A DNA stretch of 9,447 nt from Firmicutes bacterium CAG:646 (lineage in GTDB: Bacteria > Bacillota > Clostridia > Lachnospirales > Lachnospiraceae), in contig HF995396.1 of assembly GCA_000432335.1 (NCBI GenBank), forward strand, positions 69,635-79,081, read 5' to 3'. A program made the position numbers and the translations under genes. Each line of letters begins with the position of its first letter. Position 1 is the first letter of the stretch. Below are positions 1-5,568 of the stretch, one piece after another. The notes under the pieces are model-generated. The model searched no databases and had not been told where the DNA came from. It was given only the letters and a program-made list of their open reading frames with translations.

Positions 1-680
1 GGACATTGGAAGAGATCTCCATGACGGGTCTGGAATATGAGATTCTTTTTTTAGATGCCAATGACGAGGTACTGGTTAAACGGTATAAGGAAACAAGAAG
101 AACACACCCTCTTTCCAGAACGGGGAGAGTGGAGAATGGAATCAGTGAAGAGCGGAAAAAGCTGGGATTTCTGAGAAAGCATGCAGACTATATTATTGAT
201 ACCAGTCAGCTCCTTACCAGAGAGCTGAAAAGCGAGCTGGACAAGATTTTTGTGAAAAATCAGGGATTTAAAAGTCTGATGATCACGATCCTTTCTTTTG
301 GATTCAAATATGGCATCCCGTCGGATTCGGATTTGGTTTTTGATGTGCGCTTTTTGCCAAATCCCTATTATTTGGATGAGCTGCGGCCGTTAAGCGGAAA
401 TGATGCGCCGGTGAGCGATTATGTGATGGGGTTTGAAGCATCCCAGATATTTTTAAATAAACTGGAAGACATGATTCATTTTCTGATTCCCAATTATATT
501 TTGGAGGGGAAAAACCAGTTGGTGGTGAGTATCGGATGCACCGGAGGAAAACATCGGTCGGTGACTCTGGCAAACGGTCTGTATCAGAGACTGGCAAAAT
601 CCGAGGAATATGGATTGCGGATCGAACATAGAGATATTGGAAAAGACGCGATTCGAAAGAAAATAGAGGAAACGAGGTAG
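1..680 (+). CDS. rapZ: RapZ/YvcJ family nucleotide-binding protein, 3' part
   Basis: This reading frame enters from the left edge and ends at TAG 678-680, giving about 226 C-terminal codons of a family that is usually near 290 residues, so the N-terminal P-loop lies outside the window. Visible family marks are the ETRRTHPLS stretch (about residues 30-38 of the visible part), a VFDVRFLPNPYY segment, and the signature IGCTGGKHRSV near the C-terminus. RapZ in Escherichia coli is an adaptor that presents the small RNA GlmZ to RNase E; in Bacillus the homologue YvcJ is an ATP/GTP-binding protein of less clear role. This organism probably uses it in the Bacillus-like way, which is inference. The whiA start codon follows after 5 bases, so the two genes are co-transcribed. 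Identification is secure; the molecular role here is not. Confidence 0.95.
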   Translation, partial: TLEEISMTGLEYEILFLDANDEVLVKRYKETRRTHPLSRTGRVENGISEERKKLGFLRKHADYIIDTSQLLTRELKSELDKIFVKNQGFKSLMITILSFGFKYGIPSDSDLVFDVRFLPNPYYLDELRPLSGNDAPVSDYVMGFEASQIFLNKLEDMIHFLIPNYILEGKNQLVVSIGCTGGKHRSVTLANGLYQRLAKSEEYGLRIEHRDIGKDAIRKKIEETR

Positions 681-685
681 GGCAT

Positions 686-1651
686 ATGTCATTTTCCGGT
701 GAGGTGAAAGAAGAGCTTTCCCGTCAGTGTTCCGATGCCCGTCATTGCCAGATTGCAGAAATTGCGGCGATTTTAAGCGTATGCGGTCATGTATCTATTT
801 CGCCAGAGGATGAATTTCAGGTGAATATTCAGACGGAAAATATTTCTGTGGCAAGAAAGTACTTTACATTATTGAAAAAAACATTTAATATAGAAGCAGA
901 AATTCGTATTCGAAAGAATATTTACTTGAAAAAATCCGATGTCTATCGGGTGCAGGTAAATTCTCATGAAGATACAGTTCGAATTCTTCAGGCGGCGAAG
1001 TATATGTCGCCGTCCTTGGAGATCGCAGAGGACCTGTCGAAGATGAATCATCTGGTCATTCAGAGGGACTGTTGCAAGAGGGCTTTTTTAAGAGGAATCT
1101 TTTTGGCAGCAGGTTCAATCAGTGATCCGGAAAAGTCATATCATTTGGAGATTGTGTGCAGCACCATGGAGCGGGCGCTTCAGGTACAGGCAATCCTTAA
1201 GGATTTCCAGCTGGATGGACGGATCATTAACAGAAAGAAGAATCAGGTGGTATATCTGAAAGAAGGATCACAGATTGTTGAGCTTCTGGGATTGATGGAA
1301 GCGAGTATTTCTCTTATGAATCTGGAGAATATCCGGATACGGAAAGAGATTAGCAATAATGTGAACCGAAAGGTGAACTGTGAAACTGCCAATATCACAA
1401 AAACAGTATCGGCAGCGGTAAAACAAATAGAGGACATCAGGTATATTGAAACACACATGGGTTTTTCTCAGCTCTCGGAAGGGCTGGAGGAAATGGCAGT
1501 TCTGAGGCTTAAACATCAGGATGCGACCCTGAAAGAGCTGGGGGAGATGTTGACTCCGCCGGTGGGAAAGTCGGGGGTGAATCATCGTCTGCGCAAGCTG
1601 AGCAGGATTGCAGAAGAACTGCGAGGAAATAAGGAGGATTATTATGATTAA
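686..1651 (+). CDS. whiA: DNA-binding protein WhiA
   Basis: This gene encodes a 321-residue protein, the usual length for WhiA of Firmicutes. WhiA combines an N-terminal LAGLIDADG-type homing-endonuclease-like fold, without nuclease activity, with a C-terminal helix-turn-helix. The opening MSFSGEVKEELSR and the segment KRAFLRGIFLAAGSISDP (about residues 130-147) are typical of the N-terminal domain, and residues 275-312 (DATLKELGEML then VNHRLRKLSRIAEEL) form the DNA-binding helices. In Streptomyces WhiA controls sporulation; in Bacillus it affects cell division and chromosome segregation. The ATG at 686 lies 5 bases after the rapZ stop, with GAGGT 674-678 as ribosome site inside rapZ. The 3' end overlaps the HPr-like start by 8 bases. 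The identification is firm. Confidence 0.97.
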   Translation: MSFSGEVKEELSRQCSDARHCQIAEIAAILSVCGHVSISPEDEFQVNIQTENISVARKYFTLLKKTFNIEAEIRIRKNIYLKKSDVYRVQVNSHEDTVRILQAAKYMSPSLEIAEDLSKMNHLVIQRDCCKRAFLRGIFLAAGSISDPEKSYHLEIVCSTMERALQVQAILKDFQLDGRIINRKKNQVVYLKEGSQIVELLGLMEASISLMNLENIRIRKEISNNVNRKVNCETANITKTVSAAVKQIEDIRYIETHMGFSQLSEGLEEMAVLRLKHQDATLKELGEMLTPPVGKSGVNHRLRKLSRIAEELRGNKEDYYD

Positions 1652-1898
1652 GAAGCCGATGACAATTCAGATTTCCAATGGATTAGAAGCCCGCCCAGTG
1701 GCAATGCTGGTACAGGTTGCAAGCCAGTACGAAAGTAAGATTCAGGTGGAAAACGGGGACAGACGGGTAAATGCCAAGAGCATTATGGGTATGATGACCC
1801 TGGGACTGAATGTTGGTGAGAGCGTTACCATCAGCGCAGAAGGCGCAGACGAGGAAGCGGCGATTGCTGGAATCGAGAAATATCTTACAAATAAATAA
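1644..1898 (+). CDS. HPr-family protein with Glu15 (Crh-like, no phospho-histidine site)
   Basis: An 84-residue protein of the HPr fold. The ATG at 1644 is chosen over an in-frame ATG at 1608 because AAGGAGGA (1631-1638) sits just before it and the resulting N-terminus MIKKPMTIQI aligns with HPr proteins. The usual active-site motif GLHARPA reads GLEARPVA, so residue 15, which EI phosphorylates in HPr, is Glu (codon GAA). The regulatory serine is intact: VNAKSIMG places Ser46 exactly where HPr kinase acts. Loss of His15 with retention of Ser46 is the hallmark of Bacillus Crh (which has Gln15), and crh also lies directly after whiA (yvcL). The inferred role is therefore carbon-catabolite signalling, probably as a CcpA partner when Ser46 is phosphorylated, and not sugar transport. 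The start overlaps the whiA stop by 8 bases, suggesting translational coupling. It is last in its operon. Confidence 0.9.
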   Translation: MIKKPMTIQISNGLEARPVAMLVQVASQYESKIQVENGDRRVNAKSIMGMMTLGLNVGESVTISAEGADEEAAIAGIEKYLTNK

Positions 1899-1949
1899 GA
1901 TGATTCCTGGAGCGGATGCAAGATCCGTTCTATCATAAATAAATGGATG

Positions 1950-1980
1950 AAAAAAGAGCTGCGCGTGTCAGCTCTTTTTT
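1950..1980. terminator. Bidirectional intrinsic terminator between HPr-like gene and PAP2 gene
   Basis: A perfect 12-bp stem, A6 plus GAGCTG at 1950-1961 and CAGCTC plus T6 at 1969-1980, closes a 7-base loop. The A6/T6 flanks give a U-run on either strand, so it can end both convergent operons. The PAP2 stop codon (complement of 1968-1970) lies inside the hairpin. A second, weaker hairpin at 1909-1931 (core CGGAT/ATCCG, loop GCAAG) sits just after the HPr-like stop and has no U-run. Confidence 0.93.
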
Positions 1981-2861
1981 CTTTTCTCCCGGTAACAGAA
2001 TACAGCGGGATAACCGGCAACGATCCAGAGGATCAGAAGAAAGTATGAAAGTACGCTTCCCCAGAGGGTGCGCTTTAGAGTAAATTCAAAGATTCCCATG
2101 AACAGGATAACAGAAAGTATTCCAACAGTAAAACGCAGGGCTTTTTCTTTTCCTGTTTTGGGAAGAGAAAAGCGAATACAGCGTCCTTCCAGATAGTAAC
2201 CGATGGCAAATCCCAGTCCTGCGCCGCAGGCTTTTAAAGCGTCCTCTGCCATTTCCGGGTCTGCGATCCGGGTGATATAGAGAACGGTGGTGTAGATGCC
2301 TAAAAGGACACAGACAGTGAAAAGTCCCAGAGCAATCTTTCCGGTATGTTCCGGTTTTGTCAGTCGGGGACCTGCCCAGTACCAGACAACAGCCGACAGA
2401 AGAAACGTTAGGATCATGGATATCGCCACGTCCCAGGGAGTGTGCACGCCCAGATACATCCGGGAGAATCCAATGAGCAGGATGAGAAAGAAGAAGAGAA
2501 ACTTCCAACTTTTTTTCTTCGCTGCGAATCCCAGAGTGGAAAAAAGAGCAGTGCCGCTTTGGGTATGTCCGCTGGGGCAGGAGTAACCGGTAGCGCCTGC
2601 CAGAGCGGAAGGGACGGCGTGAAAATCAGGGTCCAGAATCCAGGGACGGGGGATGCGGAATGTGATCTTTAATCCCTGAACGAGGAGACCGGAAAGAAAA
2701 TAGGTGAGTCCCAGAATATAGGCTTTTTGCTTATCTAGACACCAGTAAAACCAGCAGATAATCACTACTACCACGGTTTCCTGGGCCAGCCAGGTGACAG
2801 TCTGGAAGAAAGAATCAAAAAATGGCGAACGATATTGTGCGATAAAATGTAAAAGTTCCAA
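1968..2861 (-). CDS. PAP2-family membrane phosphatase
   Basis: The proposed protein is 297 residues with about six to eight hydrophobic segments. All three PAP2 (type 2 phosphatidic acid phosphatase) motifs are present and complete: K65-x6-RP (residues 65-73), PSGH (96-99) and SR-x5-H-x3-D (S133, R134, H140, D144). The catalytic His140 and general-acid His99 are therefore intact. Members dephosphorylate lipid phosphates such as undecaprenyl diphosphate, phosphatidate or phosphatidylglycerophosphate at the membrane; the substrate here cannot be told. Extra membrane segments follow the catalytic core (about 175-195, 210-225, 243-262, 268-290). The start is a TTG at 2861, selected because a full AAAGGAGG site lies 5 bases upstream (2874-2867); earlier in-frame codons fall inside the GNAT gene. 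The ribosome site overlaps the stop of the upstream GNAT gene, so the two are probably translationally coupled. Confidence 0.9.
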   Translation of the reverse strand: MELLHFIAQYRSPFFDSFFQTVTWLAQETVVVVIICWFYWCLDKQKAYILGLTYFLSGLLVQGLKITFRIPRPWILDPDFHAVPSALAGATGYSCPSGHTQSGTALFSTLGFAAKKKSWKFLFFFLILLIGFSRMYLGVHTPWDVAISMILTFLLSAVVWYWAGPRLTKPEHTGKIALGLFTVCVLLGIYTTVLYITRIADPEMAEDALKACGAGLGFAIGYYLEGRCIRFSLPKTGKEKALRFTVGILSVILFMGIFEFTLKRTLWGSVLSYFLLILWIVAGYPAVFCYREKRKKS

Positions 2862-2872
2862 GATAACCTCCT

Positions 2873-3628
2873 TTAAAATAACTCTCGTACACGAAACCAA
2901 TATGTATAAAAGTCCCGGAAACCGAGAGAAGTGTATAGGGCTTTTGCAGGGGTATTTCCCTGAACGACTTGAAGATAGGCGCCTGCCAGACCGGATTCCT
3001 TTCCGAGATTTAGCAAGGCGGTGCAAATGGATCGGGCATAGCCGAGCTTTCTGTAATGGGGATGAACGTGAATGGCATAGATCCCCATATAAGAACGATC
3101 CAGAATGCCGAGACCGATGGCGACGATCTGTCCTTTTTCATTGGTGATACAGGCAGCCAGCGTATCCTTGGGAATGGCCTGATACATGGAAGGAACAATC
3201 TGACGGTGGACGGCGTTGGTGGTTCCTTTTAAAGAAAAGAGACCGTTGATCCACCGGGGTTGTATTGTTTTGGCGATTTGCACCGGGACGGCGGGCGTTT
3301 TTTCACAGTAAGCATCAAAAGAAAGAATCATGACCTCCGTAGTATGTTCTGTAAGGTATCCTCTCTGGATCAGCAAGGGTTCAAAAGAACGGTCCACCAA
3401 AGGAGAAATTTTGAAAATCGCAGGGGTTCCCCAATGCCTGTAGGAATCCTCGCAGAAGTCAATTTTTTCTTCCAGAGGGATGCTGGAGCTCCCGATCTGT
3501 TCCACACTGTTGGTACGGTGGGTGTAAAAATAAGAGAAGCGCAGAAGCCAGCCATCGTAAAGCTGAATCTGATGGGAAGGCCAGGCGTTCAGTGAAAAAT
3601 CTTCAATCATTTTAACTGTAGGCTGCAT
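2873..3628 (-). CDS. GNAT-family N-acetyltransferase
   Basis: A 251-residue protein whose C-terminal half (about residues 120-250) is a GNAT domain. The acetyl-CoA pyrophosphate-binding loop reads RKLGYAR (193-199), preceded by the beta-4 strand IYAIHVHP (183-190) and followed by beta-5 AYLQV (217-221), Asn225 and the ALYTSLGF turn (230-237). The N-terminal half resembles a degenerate second GNAT-like unit (SFEPLLIQRGYL near 81-92 looks like the family C-terminal GF turn), so this may be a two-domain form; this is tentative. The substrate cannot be inferred. The start at 3628 is supported by GGAGGT upstream and by the promoter at 3657-3685; an in-frame ATG at 3685 lies within the -35 box and cannot be used from that promoter. 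It is the first gene of an operon with the PAP2 phosphatase, 11 bases apart. Confidence 0.88.
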   Translation of the reverse strand: MQPTVKMIEDFSLNAWPSHQIQLYDGWLLRFSYFYTHRTNSVEQIGSSSIPLEEKIDFCEDSYRHWGTPAIFKISPLVDRSFEPLLIQRGYLTEHTTEVMILSFDAYCEKTPAVPVQIAKTIQPRWINGLFSLKGTTNAVHRQIVPSMYQAIPKDTLAACITNEKGQIVAIGLGILDRSYMGIYAIHVHPHYRKLGYARSICTALLNLGKESGLAGAYLQVVQGNTPAKALYTSLGFRDFYTYWFRVRELF

Positions 3629-3656
3629 AAAACTTACCTCCATTGGGAATGAACCC

Positions 3657-3685
3657 ATTATAATAAAGTGAAAACAGATATTCAA
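3657..3685 (-). promoter_or_regulatory. Sigma-A promoter of the GNAT-PAP2 operon
   Basis: Read on the minus strand, TTGAAT (3685-3680) and a perfect TATAAT (3662-3657) are separated by 17 bases. Transcription would start near 3650, about 22 bases before the GNAT ATG, leaving room only for the ribosome site. The 3686-3722 stretch upstream is A/T-rich and shared with the divergent promoter. Confidence 0.82.
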
Positions 3686-3722
3686 CGAAAAAATGAAAAA
3701 ACCTTACATTTTTTAAAACAGG

Positions 3723-3751
3723 TTGCAGAAGAAAGGGAAACGGGATATAAT
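3723..3751 (+). promoter_or_regulatory. Sigma-A promoter of the signal-peptidase-like gene
   Basis: TTGCAG (3723-3728) and a perfect TATAAT (3746-3751) are 17 bases apart. The expected start is near 3758, giving a leader of about 87 bases before the ATG at 3845. I see no clear structured element in that leader. Confidence 0.82.
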
Positions 3752-3844
3752 AGTTGCAGTTAAAGTTAAATTTCAGGTAATAGCACAGCGGATAAAAGGA
3801 AGAAGCGGTGCGGTTACAATTCCAGTAAAATGAGGAGAGTGGGT

Positions 3845-4831
3845 ATGTCGAAGTTTTTGAAAGTACTTGTTAATAGCTTGCTGATCCTGGCTATTGTAGT
3901 AGCGGGAGGGCTTTTGATACCGCCGTTTGCAGGTGTGACTACAGTGATCGTGGATGATGGGACGATGGATACGAACCTGTCTATGGGATCGGTGACTTAT
4001 GCAGTTTCTTTGAAGGAAATGCCAAAAGAAGGAAGTAAAGTTCTGGTGAGCGAAGGCGGAAGCCAGTATGTGTACCGGGTACAAAGTGTGGAGGGTGACA
4101 AGTGTGTTCTGGAGGATAAACTGAGTACCGACGGAGGAACGATGGAACATACGGTCAGCAGTACCATGAAGAAGGCGATCCTTACCGTACCTCTGATCGG
4201 TTATGTATCAGCGGCGCTGAGAACTCCAGAAGGACTGATCGTGGTAGGACTTTCCGTGGTATTTATTATTGTTCTGTTCATTCTGGCGGAGATCTGGAAA
4301 AAAGATGACGAAGATGATGAAGAAGACGGCGATGACGAATCCTATGAAGAGGAAGAAGAGCCGGAACTGAGCAGAAAAGAACGGAAAGCTTTGAAAAAAG
4401 CGGAGAAAAAGAAGAAAAAGGCAGGAAAAGATCAGGAGATCCCGGAAGAAGTCCCTCTGACAAAGATTTCCGAAGTTTCTGATGAAAAGAAAGAGCAGAT
4501 CACCAGAGAAGATCAGAACCTGTTTGAAGAGACCGGAAGTATTCTGGCGGCAGATATCGCCAGGATGATGGGAGCGGAAGGCGCGCCGCAGGAAGAACAG
4601 ACGGATCCGGGAATGACGCAGGAGATTTGGAAGCCGGAGCAGGAAAGCCCGGCAGTTGAAGAAGCTGCGATTGCTCAGGAGATGGAGCAGGAAGAAAACA
4701 TCCATTTGGCAATTCCTTCCTATACAAAAGAGGAACTGATCAACAAAGCCCGGGAAGCAGGGGATGAGCCGGATGTGGTGGAGGACGAAGTGAGCGGTAT
4801 CACTCTTTTGGATTATTCCGATATCCTGTAA
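3845..4831 (+). CDS. Signal-peptidase-fold membrane protein with substituted catalytic residues and charged tail
   Basis: A 328-residue protein. The ATG at 3845 is preferred over 3830 because GAGGAG (3833-3838) is correctly placed only for it. Layout: membrane helix about 5-27, an extracytoplasmic domain about 30-125, a second membrane helix about 128-150, then a 178-residue cytoplasmic tail. The outer domain follows the order of S26B/SipW-type signal peptidases: DDGTMDTNLSMGSV (37-50) where active enzymes have G-S-M-x-P-x-L-x-x-G, VYRVQSVEGD (76-85) where they have H-R-V, and VPLIGYVSAAL (115-125) like the conserved P-x-x-G-Y near the second helix. The nucleophile Ser is Thr40 and the HRV His is Tyr77, so peptidase activity is doubtful. 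The tail holds an acidic block (154-172), a basic block (178-195, RKERKALKKAEKKKKKAG) and an acidic Glu-rich remainder. It has its own promoter and precedes the S10 operon. Fold assignment is from motif order only. Confidence 0.75.
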   Translation: MSKFLKVLVNSLLILAIVVAGGLLIPPFAGVTTVIVDDGTMDTNLSMGSVTYAVSLKEMPKEGSKVLVSEGGSQYVYRVQSVEGDKCVLEDKLSTDGGTMEHTVSSTMKKAILTVPLIGYVSAALRTPEGLIVVGLSVVFIIVLFILAEIWKKDDEDDEEDGDDESYEEEEEPELSRKERKALKKAEKKKKKAGKDQEIPEEVPLTKISEVSDEKKEQITREDQNLFEETGSILAADIARMMGAEGAPQEEQTDPGMTQEIWKPEQESPAVEEAAIAQEMEQEENIHLAIPSYTKEELINKAREAGDEPDVVEDEVSGITLLDYSDIL

Positions 4832-4880
4832 AAAAAAATGAATTTTTTTTCAGAAACCCCTTGCTTTTGCCAGGGGTTTC
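4830..4880 (+). terminator. A/T-tract and 9-bp hairpin after the signal-peptidase-like gene, overlapping the S10 promoter
   Basis: Directly at the stop codon lies A9 (4830-4838), TGAA, T8 (4843-4850), followed by a perfect 9-bp inverted repeat, GAAACCCCT (4853-4861) and AGGGGTTTC (4872-4880), with a 10-base loop. The hairpin is followed by GTTTATAATA, a weak U-tract, so termination efficiency is uncertain. The -35 box of the next promoter begins in the last base of the left arm. The A/T tract could equally serve as an UP element for that promoter. Confidence 0.55.
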
Positions 4881-4889
4881 GTTTATAAT
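4861..4889 (+). promoter_or_regulatory. Sigma-A promoter of the S10 ribosomal operon
   Basis: TTGCTT (4861-4866) and a perfect TATAAT (4884-4889) have a 17-base spacer. The A and T tracts at 4830-4850 lie at the right distance upstream for an UP element. Transcription would begin near 4896, giving an rpsJ leader of about 224 bases. Confidence 0.85.
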
Positions 4890-4895
4890 AACTCA

Positions 4896-5119
4896 TGTTG
4901 TGACATTGATAGCGATGAAGCGTGAGGTTGCTGCAGAGATTGCAGGTTTTCCGTGGAGCGAATGTCAAGTTAAGAAACTGGCGACAAGTCACTGTATACA
5001 AGTCAAGGAAGTCCGCTGAAAAGAGCGGAGCCGTGTGAAGATCAGCAAGACACACACGGGTAAGTGTACAGTCACCGCTTGTCGTACTCGTAAAGTGCGA
5101 AAAGGAGGCGACTTTTTTT
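4896..5119 (+). ncRNA. Structured 5' leader of the S10 operon (candidate autoregulatory RNA)
   Basis: This 224-base untranslated leader folds by eye into consistent helices. A 5' domain is closed by TGACATT (4901-4907) with AATGTCA (4961-4967) and contains CTGCA/TGCAG (4931-4935/4941-4945). A larger domain is closed by CGACAAG (4982-4988) with CTTGTCG (5078-5084); inside it ACTGTATAC (4991-4999) pairs with GTGTACAGT (5064-5072) with one G-U, and two hairpins branch from it: TCCGCT/AGCGGA (5012-5017/5024-5029) and CCGTGTG/CACACGG (5031-5037/5053-5059). S10 leaders of several bacteria are bound by ribosomal protein L4 to repress the operon; that this one binds L4 is inference. The ribosome site AAAGGAGG (5101-5108) and a T7 run follow, right up to the rpsJ ATG. 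Confidence 0.65.
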
Positions 5120-5437
5120 ATGGCAAGTCAAGTAATGAGAATCACATTAAAAGCTTACGATCATCAGCTGGTTGATGCATCTGCAAGCAAAATCATCGAA
5201 ACTGTAAAAAAGAACGGATCTGTAGTGAGTGGACCTGTACCACTTCCCACTAAGAAAGAAGTAGTAACTATCTTACGTGCGGTTCATAAATACAAAGATT
5301 CCAGAGAACAGTTTGAGCAGAGAACTCATAAAAGACTGATCGATATCATCGCGCCGACGCAGAAAACTGTGGATGCTCTGGCTAGACTGGAGATGCCGGC
5401 TGGTGTTTACATCGATATCAAGATGAAAAACAAATAA
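5120..5437 (+). CDS. rpsJ: 30S ribosomal protein S10 (NusE)
   Basis: A 105-residue S10, close to the usual 102-103 residues. Recognisable blocks are MRITLKAYDHQLVD at the N-terminus, SGPVPLPTKKEVVTILR (about 37-53, entering the long loop that reaches into the 30S head) and the QRTHKRLIDII segment (about 66-77). S10 helps build the 3' domain of the 30S subunit and, as NusE, joins NusB in antitermination of rRNA transcription. ATG 5120 follows AAAGGAGG with an 11-base gap that includes T7, a slightly long spacing. It is the first gene of the operon and its leader carries the main regulatory structure. Confidence 0.98.
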   Translation: MASQVMRITLKAYDHQLVDASASKIIETVKKNGSVVSGPVPLPTKKEVVTILRAVHKYKDSREQFEQRTHKRLIDIIAPTQKTVDALARLEMPAGVYIDIKMKNK

Positions 5438-5568
5438 TTTCATCGAACAAAGCTAATTATCCAGAAGGGTTTGATATAGAAGTAATGTAGCACATTCCAG
5501 TTATATCGGCTGTTCTAGGATGAACACCTCAGGGTGTTCCGCTGTAGATTAAGCAGGAGGTAAAAAGA
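5438..5568 (+). promoter_or_regulatory. Structured rpsJ-rplC intergenic RNA
   Basis: The 131-base gap holds two structured units. GATATA (5473-5478) pairs with TATATC (5502-5507) around an inner hairpin AATGT/ACATT (5484-5488/5492-5496). Then GAACACC (5522-5528) pairs with GGTGTTC (5533-5539) across a TCAG tetraloop. TGTTC (5511-5515) could instead pair with GAACA (5522-5526), giving a competing fold. No U-run follows, so it is not an ordinary terminator. The rplC ribosome site AGGAGG is at 5555-5560. I see no good promoter here. Confidence 0.5.

Noticed and set aside
1608..1643. A longer HPr-like protein starting at ATG 1608.
   Set aside because: The extra 12 residues overlap the whiA end and the AAGGAGGA site lies downstream of this ATG.
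3629..3685. A longer GNAT protein starting at the ATG at 3685.
   Set aside because: That codon lies in the -35 box of the promoter, has no ribosome site, and the ATG at 3628 has GGAGGT at correct spacing.
4208..4727. Open minus-strand frames opposite the signal-peptidase-like gene.
   Set aside because: They mirror the Glu/Lys-rich low-complexity coding sequence, giving Phe/Leu-rich translations without ribosome sites or family motifs.
4896..5119. Calling the leader a named known class such as the enterobacterial L4-binding S10 leader.
   Set aside because: The position fits but I cannot match the specific L4-binding hairpin sequence by eye; a covariance search is needed before naming it.
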